A DNA stretch of 64,000 nt from Desulfovibrio sp. A2. GTDB lineage: Bacteria > Desulfobacterota > Desulfovibrionia > Desulfovibrionales > Desulfovibrionaceae. The stretch spans positions 1 through 64,000 of the forward strand of contig NZ_AGFG01000019.1 of NCBI RefSeq assembly GCF_000226255.1, given 5' to 3'. Below, piece by piece: positions 18,055 through 27,527 of this stretch; the first letter of the stretch is position 1, and the number at the start of each line of letters is the position of its first letter. The notes beneath the pieces are model-generated. The model was not told the origin of the DNA. It did not search any database and saw only the letters and a list, made by a program, of their open reading frames with translations. A program made the translations under genes and the position numbers.

Positions 18055-19029
18055 TCACTCCTTCGTTACTGGTTGCGCTAACCCATTCCCCGCATTCACG
18101 AAAACTGAGAAAGCATCCATCTCGTCCCACTGAAAACACATGCACACCGACAGGACCGGCGTGGTAAGACCGCCACGGGGCGCACCGCCCCCATCCGCCA
18201 GCGCGGGGCAATTACGCGCCCCGGCCTGCAAGGGGAAACCGCCATTGCCGCCGGAAGGGCGGAACGGCCCGGCGTCCTCCTCGGCTGCCTCCCGATCCGC
18301 GCAGGAATCGAAAACCACCACATCGAAGCCGTCCGCCACCTGCACCCGCGCCCCAAAGGCGTGGCGCATGCGCCGGAACAGGTTGACCACGGTACGCACC
18401 TTGCCCGTGCCCACCCGGCGCGAACGGTAGACCACGGCCTCCTTGTCCGTACCCCCCGCGCCCTGCTGCCGGAATATCCGCAGGCTGCGCACGCCCGCGG
18501 TGTTGGCAACGCCGCGTCCCAGCCCCACGTCGCAGAATGGGGCATCCGCAAGTTCCAGGGCCGTCGCCAGATGGTCCAGCGCCAGGCGGGATACGATCCA
18601 CCCTTCGCGGGACATGGCCTCGGCAAGGCGCAGCAACAGTTCCGCATCGTCGGCATAGGCTATCCGCCAGCACCGCCGCGCGCGGTCCTCGGCATGGGCG
18701 TCGCGGGCGCAGCAGGGCGATTGGTCATCGCGCAGCACGTTGCGCACGAAGCTGGTGAAGGCCTTGCGGTTGTCGAATATGGCCTCGCGCAGCCGCTCGG
18801 GCACGATGCCCGCCATGGCCAACATGAGGTGGTGGTCTATGCTCAGCAGTTCCGCGAGCTTCAGCAGCTTGTCCGGTTTCAGGCATACATCGTCGCCCCG
18901 CTCTATGCGGCTGAGGTATGAATGATGCACACCTAGCCGGTCCGCCAGTTGACGTATGGACAACGGCTTGCCACCCCTGCTCCGTTCAAGCCGCGCCTCT
19001 CTGACGAGTCTTCCGAGTAACCTGCCCAT
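18055..19029 (-). CDS. XRE-family transcriptional regulator
   Basis: The 324-aa product has an N-terminal Cro/C1-type helix-turn-helix ([26 protein letters not shown], ~residues 21-46) and then [20 protein letters not shown]. The remaining ~230 residues are unrecognised, carry a Cys-containing stretch (SPCCARD) and end in a low-complexity region. I chose the ATG at 19029 ([14 protein letters not shown]) because a promoter-like TATTAT lies just upstream. Its stop is 4 bases before the receptor's start, so the two may be one transcript. It is probably autoregulated or controls the receptor; the ligand is unknown. Confidence 0.75.
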   Translation of the reverse strand: MGRLLGRLVREARLERSRGGKPLSIRQLADRLGVHHSYLSRIERGDDVCLKPDKLLKLAELLSIDHHLMLAMAGIVPERLREAIFDNRKAFTSFVRNVLRDDQSPCCARDAHAEDRARRCWRIAYADDAELLLRLAEAMSREGWIVSRLALDHLATALELADAPFCDVGLGRGVANTAGVRSLRIFRQQGAGGTDKEAVVYRSRRVGTGKVRTVVNLFRRMRHAFGARVQVADGFDVVVFDSCADREAAEEDAGPFRPSGGNGGFPLQAGARNCPALADGGGAPRGGLTTPVLSVCMCFQWDEMDAFSVFVNAGNGLAQPVTKE

Positions 19030-19048
19030 CTCGCCCACTTTTTTGTCT

Positions 19049-19078
19049 ATAATATTGTAGCCAGCCCGATGCGGGCAA
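19049..19078 (-). promoter_or_regulatory. Candidate promoter of the XRE regulator
   Basis: On the minus strand TTGCCC (19073-19078) and TATTAT (19049-19054) are 18 bp apart, ending 20 bases before the ATG at 19029. The local AT content is well above the surrounding sequence. Confidence 0.45.
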
Positions 19079-19095
19079 TCACTGTTATAAATCAT

Positions 19096-19600
19096 GGCGT
19101 GCCAGCGGCGCCCCCGCCGGGGCCGCTGCGGCGAACCCGGCGAAATGGCACGGAAACGCTACTGCTGTGCGGGCGGCAGAAAATGGCGACAAAAATCCGG
19201 CCACCCTGCAGGACGGAGCACGCACGTGGCCGGATGCCGGGAGCGGGTTCGCGCCGTGGGGGGGAGCCGGACAGCAATGGTGCAGTGACCCCGGTCCGCA
19301 AGCTTCACGACGACTCCACGAGTGCCGCACGGGAGAGAAGTGTTTACTCACGCTGCGTTCTAATGGACTACTGCACACTTTACCCCCGCTTTGTCGATGA
19401 GAATAACATGCAATACTGCTTTCCTGCAGCAACACAGAATACATTCCACAATGGATACGGTCATTCCACACCATGAACGCACGACCTGTATCCTTCATCG
19501 AACAGAATATGCAATGGCCGGTCAATGGCATGCCCCCCCACACCTTGCCCCCCGTGCAGACATGCCTTGCCGTCATTCCCGGAAACCGCCTGTCAAACGC
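19096..19600. other. Intergenic region, no gene assigned
   Basis: About 500 bases with lower GC than the flanks, especially 19320-19520. Open frames exist on both strands but have no ribosome site, no recognisable motif and Cys/His/Arg-heavy translations. The octamer cattccac occurs twice (near 19442 and 19465). It may carry regulatory sites or an unannotated RNA; I cannot assign one. Confidence 0.4.
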
Positions 19601-19636
19601 GACAAGGGAGCGCCCCCGAAGGAGCGCTCCCTTGTC
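19601..19636 (-). terminator. Terminator-like hairpin after the LpxR-like gene
   Basis: A perfect 13-bp stem (19601-19613 with 19624-19636) and 10-nt loop lies 30 bases past the stop of the LpxR-like gene. On the minus strand it is followed by gcgtttgaca, a weak T tract. Confidence 0.65.
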
Positions 19637-19666
19637 ATGCAATCCCGGAAAGGCGACTGGCCGCGC

Positions 19667-20848
19667 CTAGAACGAAAGCCCCACGGTCAGCGAGCCGAAG
19701 TGCTGGCCCCGGTCCTGCCCCACGAATTCCTCGGTGCGGTAGACATGGGTGTAGGTTATGCGCACCCCGTCGATGATCACGGCGAGGCCCCCGGAAAGGT
19801 CGGCCACGAAGTACTTCTTCTCCACGTCGTGGCTGTCGCGGAAGGTGTTGCCATCCAGAAAGATGTCGCGCGCCACGGCCCGGCCGTCGGCCCCGGCGAA
19901 CAGATACCAGCCCCAGCTTTCGCGCACGCGGGGGTCCGCGTCGTCGGTGGGGGCTTCTATGCCGCCGCCGGGGCGGATCAGCGAGGTTTCGAAGTCGCCC
20001 GGCAGGTTCCAGCCAAGGCGCACCTCGCCTCCCATGTTTGCCTGGGTCAGCACGTTGCCCGCCGTGGCCCCCGCGCGGGGCAGCACGTCCCAGCCGAAGC
20101 CGCGCCCGATGGACGAAGGGTTCAGCCGCCAGTTGCGCTGCCAGGTCAGCATCGCGCCCGGCTCGTCGTGCAGCTGGTTGTCCCAGCCCTTGGCCGTGGG
20201 GATGTCGCGCAACTCGTGTATCTCGTTCTGGGCCGTTTCTCCCCGGGCCGACGGTCCAACGATGCCCCCGGTGAATTGCAGGGTGTCCATGTGGTCGCCC
20301 TTCTTGGCGTGCAGGCCGATGGCTCCGTACAGAAAACCAGCGTAGGGCCTGTCGCCGGGCAGGTAGTGCCTGGCCTGGGTGTCCGACGGGGTGTAGATGG
20401 CCTGCCCGAAGGCCACGCTGACGTTGTACTGGGCGTCCGGATCGCCCGCGAAGGGCAGGCGCTCTATCAGGTGGTCCAGCACGTCGGGCAGCATTTCGTC
20501 GTCGGACAGGGTCTTGAGGTCGGGCGAAACCAGCCGGGCCTGCACCGCGTTGGTGTAGTACTGGTCGGTGCCGCCGAACAGGTCGTTCTCGAAGTAGATG
20601 ACCACCGTGCTGAAGGCCTTGGCGGACTTCGGAGCGGCAGGTTCATCGGCTGCGGCGGATGCATCCTGCACGGAATCCGCCCCGTCGTCCGCCGGGGCGG
20701 GGAACGACGACGCGGAGAATGGCGGGGCATCGAGCGGCGTGGCCGCCGGAACATCGTCGGCGGCCAGGCCCCGCGCCGGGGCGCACAGCAGCAGGGCCAG
20801 CAGGCCGCCGCACAGCGCCACGCGCGGCAAGAACAAGACGAGGTTCAT
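19667..20848 (-). CDS. LpxR-like outer-membrane lipid A deacylase family protein
   Basis: The 393-aa product has a signal peptide (MNLVLFLPRVALCGGLLALLLC..ARGLA) and then an Ala/Pro/Asp-rich linker. The beta-barrel region holds the LpxR family motifs: YFENDLFGGTDQYYTNAVQ with the Asn-Asp pair, GDRPYAGFLYG, and a C-terminal Phe (VGLSF) as for outer-membrane proteins. LpxR removes the 3'-acyloxyacyl group from lipid A. The start codon overlaps the stop of the upstream glycosyltransferase (ATGA), so the three genes are translationally coupled. Whether the lipid A activity is kept cannot be told by reading alone. Confidence 0.82.
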   Translation of the reverse strand: MNLVLFLPRVALCGGLLALLLCAPARGLAADDVPAATPLDAPPFSASSFPAPADDGADSVQDASAAADEPAAPKSAKAFSTVVIYFENDLFGGTDQYYTNAVQARLVSPDLKTLSDDEMLPDVLDHLIERLPFAGDPDAQYNVSVAFGQAIYTPSDTQARHYLPGDRPYAGFLYGAIGLHAKKGDHMDTLQFTGGIVGPSARGETAQNEIHELRDIPTAKGWDNQLHDEPGAMLTWQRNWRLNPSSIGRGFGWDVLPRAGATAGNVLTQANMGGEVRLGWNLPGDFETSLIRPGGGIEAPTDDADPRVRESWGWYLFAGADGRAVARDIFLDGNTFRDSHDVEKKYFVADLSGGLAVIIDGVRITYTHVYRTEEFVGQDRGQHFGSLTVGLSF

Positions 20849-21600
20849 TTTCCTGTTTCCGTTTCCCGTGCCCAGACGGGCAGTTCCATGTCGTACTGGC
20901 GGATGAGCGCGTCATGCTCGCGCATGGCGGCGTAGGAGGCCGACTTGCGGAACGAGCTGTTGCGATTGGTGCGGTACAGCACGTTGAGGTCCCACATGGT
21001 GTCCACGTCGTTCCATTCCGGCAGGCGCACCACGTCCAGCCGGGCGGCCTCCATCCTTTCCATGGTGGCGGCGTACACCGCCGTGCCGCTCCAGGCGATG
21101 GAATCGAACACCCCGGGCCGGAACCTGTCGCGCCTGAAGCCTATCAGATAGTACCCGCCGTCGAAGGCCGGGCCGATGACCGCGTCGTGCAGGTCCAGGT
21201 CGTCCAGGGCCTTCTGCACCAGTTCGTGCGGAAAATCGGGGATGTCGCTGCCCAGCACCACCACGCGCTCGTACCCTTCGGCGTAGGCGTCCGCAAGGGC
21301 CGTGCGCATGCGCGCGCCAAGGTCGCCGCCCAGCTGGGGCCGGTAGGAATGCCGGGGCCCCAGCCACGCCTTGTAGGCGGCCAGCGCCGCGTCCACGCCG
21401 CCGGAACCGCCGGGGGCCGATTCCACGTCGCAACATATGCGCAGGTCGGCCTTCACCTGTGCCAGTTCCCCCAGCATGTCCTGCACGAAATGGCGATACA
21501 TGGCGGCGGCCGGTTCCGCGCCCATGACGGACGCAAGACGGGTCTTCACCGCGCCCGGCTCGGGGTATTTGACGAAGAAGAGTACGCAGGTGTCGCTCAT
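20845..21600 (-). CDS. Glycosyltransferase, TIGR04282 type (DUF2064)
   Basis: This is a 251-aa nucleotide-sugar transferase-like protein of the DUF2064/TIGR04282 type. It starts MSDTCVLFFVKYPEPGAVKTRLA, the family's opening motif, and has VVVLGSDIPDFP and GPAFDGGYYLIGF in the usual places. As I recall, the family was named rSAM/selenodomain-associated transferase 1 and is now linked to arsenosugar biosynthesis. Its partner type lies directly upstream (4-bp overlap) and the LpxR-like gene directly downstream (4-bp overlap). The radical SAM ArsS partner is not in the window. Substrate is unknown. Confidence 0.87.
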   Translation of the reverse strand: MSDTCVLFFVKYPEPGAVKTRLASVMGAEPAAAMYRHFVQDMLGELAQVKADLRICCDVESAPGGSGGVDAALAAYKAWLGPRHSYRPQLGGDLGARMRTALADAYAEGYERVVVLGSDIPDFPHELVQKALDDLDLHDAVIGPAFDGGYYLIGFRRDRFRPGVFDSIAWSGTAVYAATMERMEAARLDVVRLPEWNDVDTMWDLNVLYRTNRNSSFRKSASYAAMREHDALIRQYDMELPVWARETETGK

Positions 21601-22574
21601 GATGCTCCTTTTCGGGCGCGGTACCAGCGCGCCAGTAGCTGCGCCGGAACCCCCAGCGCATACAGCAGCCGCAGACAGACGTTGCGCAGGGTGCAGCGCA
21701 CTGCCCCTTCGTCGCGCCAGCGCCGGGCCGAGGTGACCACCCGCTGCGGCAAAAGGGCCAGCGGTTCGCCCAAGCCGCGCAGGCGGCGCATGATCTCCAC
21801 ATCCTCCATCAGCGGCTGGTCCGGGTAGCCGCCCATGGCGCGGAACAACTCCGCCCGGAAAAACTGGGCCTGGTCGCCATAGGGCGTGCGGGTGAGCCGG
21901 TTGCGCAGGTTGGCCAGCGCCTCCACCACCCGGAACCACGCGCCCGGCGCATCGATGGACAGGGTGAACGCCCCGGCGCGAACGGCCGGTCCGGAGGTGG
22001 GGGTGCCCGCAGCCCCCGTCCCTCTGGCGGACGCGGCCACACCCATGTCTCGCACCATATTCATGTCCACGCCCACGGCCCGCAGCACGGCGGAAAAGGC
22101 GTCGTCCGGCAGCCGCGTGTCCGCGTGCAGGAACAGCAGCACTTGCCCTCCGGCCACGGCGGCCCCGGCGTTCATCTGCCGGGCCCGGCCACGCGGCGCG
22201 GCCACGGCGCGCACGGGCAGCGGACCGCAGGAAATTCCATCAACACCTGGGCGTCGCGGCGCTCCGCACGCGGTCCCGGCGTCCGTCTTGGCATCGGCCC
22301 GCCATGCCGCCAGCGCGGCCAGGGTGTCCGCTTCGGGCGCGCCGTCGGCGACAACCAGTTCCACCGCGCCGCAGGGCAGATGCGCCGCCAGCGCGGCCAC
22401 ATGCCCGGCCAGTTGCGTGATGCGGTGCGCCTCGTGCAGCACCGGCACCACCACGGACAGCAGCGTTCCCTGTGCAGGCTCACGCGGGCCCGACGCTTGC
22501 GGGGCCAAGAGAGGAGTCTCCCCGCCGGGCACGTTCGCCTCACGGGTCGGCTCCGGACGGTGGGCTGCGGTCAT
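21597..22574 (-). CDS. Glycosyltransferase family 2, TIGR04283 type
   Basis: The 325-aa product has a GT2 fold: LLSVVVPVLHEAHRI, VELVVADGAPEADT, RARQMNAGAAVAGGQVLLFLHADTRLP (metal-binding DxD-like HAD) and a C-terminal GDQAQFFRAELFRAMGGYPDQPLMEDVE. That order matches the TIGR04283 transferases that pair with TIGR04282 proteins. A ~40-residue Gly/Ala/Thr insertion follows the first domain half. I chose the ATG at 22574 (MTAAHRPEP) because the residues further upstream are an Arg-rich artefact. It heads the three-gene operon with TIGR04282 and LpxR-like genes. Confidence 0.86.
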   Translation of the reverse strand: MTAAHRPEPTREANVPGGETPLLAPQASGPREPAQGTLLSVVVPVLHEAHRITQLAGHVAALAAHLPCGAVELVVADGAPEADTLAALAAWRADAKTDAGTACGAPRRPGVDGISCGPLPVRAVAAPRGRARQMNAGAAVAGGQVLLFLHADTRLPDDAFSAVLRAVGVDMNMVRDMGVAASARGTGAAGTPTSGPAVRAGAFTLSIDAPGAWFRVVEALANLRNRLTRTPYGDQAQFFRAELFRAMGGYPDQPLMEDVEIMRRLRGLGEPLALLPQRVVTSARRWRDEGAVRCTLRNVCLRLLYALGVPAQLLARWYRARKGAS

Positions 22575-22723
22575 GGCGCGGATGATAGCCGTTCGCGCCC
22601 CGGCTGACAAACCCCTCCGGGCACGCCGGGCGCCCCCCCTATCGGGCGAGAGCCGTGGCGGACGGCAGCCCCCCCGGGAGCCCCGCCGGACGTGGCCTTG
22701 CGGGCGGCGAGGGCGACAGGGAC

Positions 22724-22752
22724 GTGACAAGCGCGGGGCAACGCGCTAGGCT
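22724..22752 (+). promoter_or_regulatory. Candidate promoter of the Lon-like gene
   Basis: GTGACA (22724-22729) and TAGGCT (22747-22752) are 17 bp apart, 66 bases before the ATG at 22819. The -10 is weak but the spacing is ideal. Confidence 0.4.
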
Positions 22753-22818
22753 GCGAAACCCGGCCCTTCGTGCCGGTCCGTTCATCGGATTCCAATCCCT
22801 TCGCCGCGCAGGAGCATC

Positions 22819-25254
22819 ATGACCAAGGTTTCCCCGCTGCCCGCCGCCCGCCTTCGCGCCACGCTCGACCCCGCCCGCATCGCGTGGGAGACCAGCGACG
22901 CCATTCCGCGCCCGCCGCGCAACGGCATGCGCCGCACCCCCCAGCCCCGCGTGTTGCAGGCGCTGGAGCTGGCGCTGCACATCCGCGACGGCGGCTACAA
23001 CGTCTACCTTTCGGGCGAGGCCAACCTTGGCCGCACCTACATGCTGCGCGAATACCTCGCGCCGCGCGCCCGCAAGATGGACACCCCGCCAGACCTCATC
23101 CACGTCTACAACTTCGAGGACCCGGACAGGCCGCGGCTCATCGCGCTGCCCGCCGGGCAGGGGCGCAAGCTGCGCACAGCCCTCACCCAGGCCCTGTCCA
23201 AGGCCCGCAAGGAAGCCCCCAGCCGCTTCGAGCACGACGTCTTCGTGCGCAAGCGCACCCTGCTGCTGGACAAGTTCCAGAACCAGCGCAGCAAGCTGTT
23301 CAAGGAAATGGACACGGTGGCCGTGGGCGAAGGCTTCAACCTGGACATGGATGATTCCGGCAGCCTGACCCTGTACCCCATCGTGGAGGGCAAGCGCCTC
23401 AGCGAGGACGAGTACGAAAAGCTCGACGCCACCCTGCGCAAAAGCCTGAAGCTGAAGGGCGACCGGCTGTTGCAGGCCATGACCGGCCTGATGCGCAAGC
23501 TGACCCGCGCCGAACAGGACTTCGTGGAGGACGAGCGCACCCTGGAAAAGGAAGTGGTGCGCGAGGTGCTGGACCAGTTCCTGACGCCGCTGGCCGAAAA
23601 GTTCGCCAAGTCCTGTCCGTGCGACGAGTTGAAGCGCTTCTTCGCCGACATGCGCGAAGACATCCTGGACAACATCGAAGGCTTCGTGCAGCGCGACCTG
23701 CCCACCCACATGCCGCAGCAGCAGCCCGATCTTGGCCCGCCGCCGGAGGACACCTCCTTCCGCTACGACATCAACGTATTCGTGGACAACAGCGAAACCC
23801 ACGGCGCGCCCATCGTGGTGGACGACCACCCCACCCCGTCCAACCTTCTGGGGTGCATCGAGCGCGAATCGGAAATGGGCGCGCTGGTGACGGACTTCAC
23901 CCTGGTCAAGGCGGGCTCCCTGCAGAAGGCCAACGGCGGCTTCCTGGTGCTGCACATGGAGGACATCCTGTCCTACCCCAGCGCCTGGGAAGGGCTGCTG
24001 CGCGCCCTTCGCTCGGGCCAGGCCCGCATAGAGGACGCGGGCGACGGGCAGGATTCCAGCAAGACCAAGGGCATAGAGCCGGAACCGCTGCGCCTTGACC
24101 TGAAGGTGGTGCTGGTGGGCACCGAGGAGATGTACGAGACGCTCCTGGTCAACGACGACCGCTTCCCCAAGCTGTTCAAAATCAAGGCGCACCTTACCGA
24201 GGCCACGGAACGCAACGCCGACGGAGTGAAGGTGTACCTTGCGCGCATCGCGCGGATCATCGACGAGGCCAAGCTTTTGCCCTTCGACCGCGACGCCATG
24301 GCAGGCCTTGTGGACTACGGCTCGCGCATCATCGAGGACCAGCGCAAGCTGTCGCTGAAATTCCCGGTGCTGCGCGAACTGATGCTAGAGGCCTCGGCCC
24401 TGGCCTCCATGAAGGGCAGCCCGCTGGTGGACCGCACCACCCTGCATGACGCCATGGTGGCCCGCACCTACCGCGCCAACCTCGTCGAACAGAACTTCAT
24501 GGACGAGTACGACCGCGAACTGATCAAGGTGCGCACCAGCGGCAGCGAGGTGGGCCGGGTGAACGGGCTTTCGGTGACTTGGTACGGCGACTTCGAGTTC
24601 GGCCTGCCGCACCAAATATCCTGCACCGTGGGCGTGGGGCACGGGGGCATCATCGACCTCGAGCGCGAGGCCGAGCTTGGCGGGCCCATCCACACCAAGG
24701 CCATGATGATCCTGAAAAGCTACCTGGTCAGCCAGTTTGCCCGCACCAAGCCGCTGGTGATGACCGGCAGCCTGTGTTTCGAGCAGAGCTACGCGGGCAT
24801 CGAGGGCGATTCCGCCTCCGGCGCGGAACTTGCGGCGCTGCTGTCCGCCATCGCGGATGTGCCCATCCGGCTTTCGCTGGCCTTCACCGGGGCGGTCAGC
24901 CAGTCCGGCCAGATCATGGCCGTGGGCGGCGTGACCCGCAAAGTGGAAGGGTTCTTCGAGGTGTGCAGCCGCCACGGGCTTACCGGCGAGCAGGGCGTGA
25001 TCCTGCCCAAGGACAACATCGCCCACCTGATGCTGAAGCAGGAGGTGGTGGCCGCCGTGAACGAGGGGCGTTTTTCCATCTGGCCGGTGGCGCACATCAC
25101 CGAGGCCATGGAACTGCTTACCGGCATGCCCGCAGGGCGCATGCGCGCCGATTCCACCTTCACCCCCGGCACCCTCTACGACAAGGTGGACCGGCGGCTG
25201 GCCGAACTGGGCCGCCTGGCCAAGGACGCCTTCAAGCAGAAGCGCAAGCGGTAG
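22819..25254 (+). CDS. Lon-like ATP-dependent protease (peptidase S16)
   Basis: The 811-aa product has an N-terminal AAA-type region, a long helical insertion and a C-terminal Lon protease domain. The catalytic Ser lies in EGDSASGAELAALLSA and the Lys in GGVTRKVEGFFEVC, the standard S16 dyad. The P-loop is SGEANLGRTYML, with Arg in place of the usual Lys, which also occurs in this branch of Lon-like proteins. GALVTDFTLVKAGSLQKANGGFLVLHMEDIL is the Walker B region. It is likely a soluble cytoplasmic protease for damaged or regulatory proteins. The gene is monocistronic and followed by a long hairpin. Confidence 0.9.
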   Translation: MTKVSPLPAARLRATLDPARIAWETSDAIPRPPRNGMRRTPQPRVLQALELALHIRDGGYNVYLSGEANLGRTYMLREYLAPRARKMDTPPDLIHVYNFEDPDRPRLIALPAGQGRKLRTALTQALSKARKEAPSRFEHDVFVRKRTLLLDKFQNQRSKLFKEMDTVAVGEGFNLDMDDSGSLTLYPIVEGKRLSEDEYEKLDATLRKSLKLKGDRLLQAMTGLMRKLTRAEQDFVEDERTLEKEVVREVLDQFLTPLAEKFAKSCPCDELKRFFADMREDILDNIEGFVQRDLPTHMPQQQPDLGPPPEDTSFRYDINVFVDNSETHGAPIVVDDHPTPSNLLGCIERESEMGALVTDFTLVKAGSLQKANGGFLVLHMEDILSYPSAWEGLLRALRSGQARIEDAGDGQDSSKTKGIEPEPLRLDLKVVLVGTEEMYETLLVNDDRFPKLFKIKAHLTEATERNADGVKVYLARIARIIDEAKLLPFDRDAMAGLVDYGSRIIEDQRKLSLKFPVLRELMLEASALASMKGSPLVDRTTLHDAMVARTYRANLVEQNFMDEYDRELIKVRTSGSEVGRVNGLSVTWYGDFEFGLPHQISCTVGVGHGGIIDLEREAELGGPIHTKAMMILKSYLVSQFARTKPLVMTGSLCFEQSYAGIEGDSASGAELAALLSAIADVPIRLSLAFTGAVSQSGQIMAVGGVTRKVEGFFEVCSRHGLTGEQGVILPKDNIAHLMLKQEVVAAVNEGRFSIWPVAHITEAMELLTGMPAGRMRADSTFTPGTLYDKVDRRLAELGRLAKDAFKQKRKR

Positions 25255-25310
25255 CGGGCGGCACGGCCCATGCCTGCCGCCGCGCCCGGCGTCATCCCCC
25301 CATATCCGGC

Positions 25311-25357
25311 AATGCACGAAGCCCCGGCACGCATGGCGTGCCGGGGCTTCGTGCATT
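25311..25357. terminator. 22-bp perfect hairpin after the Lon-like gene
   Basis: Arms 25311-25332 and 25336-25357 are perfect complements with a 3-nt loop. It lies between convergent genes (Lon-like and zinc ribbon) and should stop both. The outermost 7 bp (aatgcac / gtgcatt) match those of the hairpin at 27210-27256. Confidence 0.7.
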
Positions 25358-25553
25358 GCGGCCCGCGTGGCCGCCGACATCGGAACATTGCGCTATTGCC
25401 GGACCATCGTCACCCCGCACGCGGGAAACCCGTGCGGCCAATCTGGCCCCACCGACAACGCGGGAAGGATATCACCCAAAGCGCTACCAGAGTATCCGTC
25501 GCCACGCGCCCACAGGGGGCACACCCCAAGCGCGGCACGCAACGTGCGACCGC

Positions 25554-25742
25554 CTACCCCTTCGCCGCGGGCTTGCAGGTTTTCGCCAGCGTTTCGCAGG
25601 GCAGCAGCACCTCTTCGCCGCAGTGGGGACATTTCATCTTCAGCTTGCCCGTGTCGGACAGCGGCTGCTTCTTGCGCAGCATGAACACTTTCTGACAGTA
25701 CGGGCAGCGAATTCTCACGCCTTCCGGATCGGCCGGCTGCAT
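25554..25742 (-). CDS. Small zinc-ribbon protein (MJ0042-like finger)
   Basis: A 62-aa protein with two CxxC pairs (RCPYCQKVF near residue 12 and KCPHCGEEV near residue 36) typical of a zinc ribbon, spaced as in the MJ0042 zinc-finger family. The intervening segment FMLRKKQPLSDTGKLKM is basic. The start is supported by MQPADPEGVRIRCPYC directly after a plausible ribosome site (gggga). The function is unknown; such proteins often bind nucleic acid or other proteins. Open sequence continues upstream but is low-complexity. Confidence 0.75.
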   Translation of the reverse strand: MQPADPEGVRIRCPYCQKVFMLRKKQPLSDTGKLKMKCPHCGEEVLLPCETLAKTCKPAAKG

Positions 25743-26030
25743 CACGTTCTCCCCTTGCGTACCCTTGCATGTTCCTGCAACCAGGAACGCGGTTGCCCCC
25801 CGCTGGAATCGTGCATGCCCGGCGCCGAAAAACGGCGACAAGATGCTGGCCCCTTCTTTCTTCCTATCCGGTAACCGGCGGCGATGCAACAATGACGGCA
25901 GGATGCGGCCCTGGCAGCGCCGCGCGCGACAGGCAGGGCGACGCGCGCCGCACGGGCCGGAACCCGCCTTGACCTCGCCGCGCGGAGGGGCGTAGAACCC
26001 CCCGAACGTCCGAACCCCCACGGGAGCCCG

Positions 26031-27182
26031 ATGCATCCGCTGCTACGCGACAGAAACCTGCACACCATCTTCGGCATCACCCTCACGGTGATCATGGGCG
26101 TTTCCAGCGTCATGCCCGCCCTGCCGCTCATGGCGCGGGAACTGGGCATTCCCCTGGCCTCGGTGGGCCTGGTGCTGACGGCCTTCACCCTGCCCGGCAT
26201 CGTGCTGGCCCCGGTGGCTGGCGTGCTGGCCGACCGTCTGGGCCGCAAGCGCGTGCTGCTGCCCGCCATGGCCCTGTTCATCATGGGCGGCGCGGCCTGC
26301 TTCTTCGCGCGCGACCTTTCCACCCTGCTGGCCTGCCGTTTCGTGCAAGGGTTTGGCGCGGCCCCGCTGGGCGTGCTGTACACCACCCTCATCGGCGACC
26401 TGTACGAAGGCAACGACCGCGTGCGCGCCATGGGCTACAACGCGGGGGTGCTCAGCCTGGGCACGGCCATCTTCCCGGCGGTGGGCGGGCTGCTGGCGGA
26501 ACTGGGCTGGAACGTGCCCTTCCTGTTGCCGCTGGCCGTGCTGCCGCTGCTGCTGGCCGCCGCGCGCATGCGTCTGCCCGCCTCGCGCGCCACGCAGACT
26601 CTGGGCGACTATTTCCGCTCCACCCTGGGCATCGTGCTGTCACCGCGCGCGCTGGTGCTGTTCGGCCTGTCCCTGCTCACCTTCGTGCAACTGTACGGCC
26701 CCATGGTCACCTTCTTCCCGGTGCTGGCGGACACCCGCTTTCACGCCGCGCCCTCGCGCATCGGCGCCATTTTCGCCGTGTCCTCGCTGGGCACGGCCAT
26801 GATCGCCTCGCAACTGGGCCGGCTGTCGGAGCGCTTTCCGGCCCGCTGGCTGATCATGCTCAGCCATGTGCTGTACGCCGTCGCCATGCTGATGCTGCCG
26901 CTGATGCCCGGCCTGTGGTGGCTGCTGGGGCCGGTGGTGTGCTTCGGCATGGCCCAGGGGCTGAACCTGCCCAACCTGTCCACCATGATGACCTCGCTGG
27001 CCCCCACGCAACAGCGCGCCGCCATCATGGCAGTCAACGGCACCCTGTTGCGCCTTGGCCAGACCATCGCCCCGCTGCTGTTCGGCCTGCTGTACGCCGG
27101 GGGTGACCTGCCCGCCGTGTTCACGGGCGGGGCCGTTGTCAGTTGCCTGATGCTCGCGCTGGCGGCGTGGCGGCTGCACTAG
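26031..27182 (+). CDS. MFS transporter (Bcr/CflA-like drug efflux)
   Basis: The 383-aa product is a 12-helix major facilitator. Motif A is intact between helices 2 and 3 (GVLADRLGRKRVLL), and the first helix pair contains SSVMPALPLMARELG, as in proton-coupled drug exporters. It is likely an inner-membrane efflux pump; substrate unknown. A gggag site lies 7 bases before the ATG. The gene ends in front of a 21-bp perfect hairpin and shares no operon with its neighbours. Confidence 0.88.
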   Translation: MHPLLRDRNLHTIFGITLTVIMGVSSVMPALPLMARELGIPLASVGLVLTAFTLPGIVLAPVAGVLADRLGRKRVLLPAMALFIMGGAACFFARDLSTLLACRFVQGFGAAPLGVLYTTLIGDLYEGNDRVRAMGYNAGVLSLGTAIFPAVGGLLAELGWNVPFLLPLAVLPLLLAAARMRLPASRATQTLGDYFRSTLGIVLSPRALVLFGLSLLTFVQLYGPMVTFFPVLADTRFHAAPSRIGAIFAVSSLGTAMIASQLGRLSERFPARWLIMLSHVLYAVAMLMLPLMPGLWWLLGPVVCFGMAQGLNLPNLSTMMTSLAPTQQRAAIMAVNGTLLRLGQTIAPLLFGLLYAGGDLPAVFTGGAVVSCLMLALAAWRLH

Positions 27183-27209
27183 CCCGTCATCGGCCTCCCG
27201 GACCAGCTG

Positions 27210-27256
27210 AATGCACCAGGGCCTTGCGGATGTTGTCCGCAAGGCCCTGGTGCATT
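27210..27256. terminator. 21-bp perfect hairpin after the MFS gene
   Basis: Arms 27210-27230 and 27236-27256 are perfect complements around a 5-nt loop (tgttg). It starts 28 bases past the MFS stop. The outer 7 bp are identical to those of the 25311-25357 hairpin. Confidence 0.7.
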
Positions 27257-27527
27257 TCCGCCAATCTTCCTTTGCCGCAACATGCCGCGCCGGATGGCAC
27301 AACTGGTCCGTCCTTCGCTTGCAGGAGCAAATGAGAGGAATGTGCAAAAGAAAGGTGGAATCGTATCTTTCGCAGCCTGCCACCCTGCGGTAAGAAACAT
27401 GGTTGAAACGCCATTGCCCCGGCAGAACAAAAGACTGCCGGACAGGGAACATCCCGCGCGGCACGTGCGGCTCCACGGCTGCGGCATGACAGCTGCGCAT
27501 ACCTTGGCAATCATGGAGGCCATGACG
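27257..27527 (+). other. Leader region of the DUF362 gene
   Basis: An open frame runs through this region into the DUF362 gene, but its translation shows no conserved sequence and its start codons lack ribosome sites. I see no clear promoter hexamers. A ggagg at 27515-27519 fixes the downstream start at 27528. Confidence 0.4.

Noticed and set aside
19085..19642. 185-codon minus-strand frame in the XRE-LpxR gap
   Set aside because: No ribosome site, Cys/His-rich composition and overlap with a terminator hairpin and a promoter argue against a gene.
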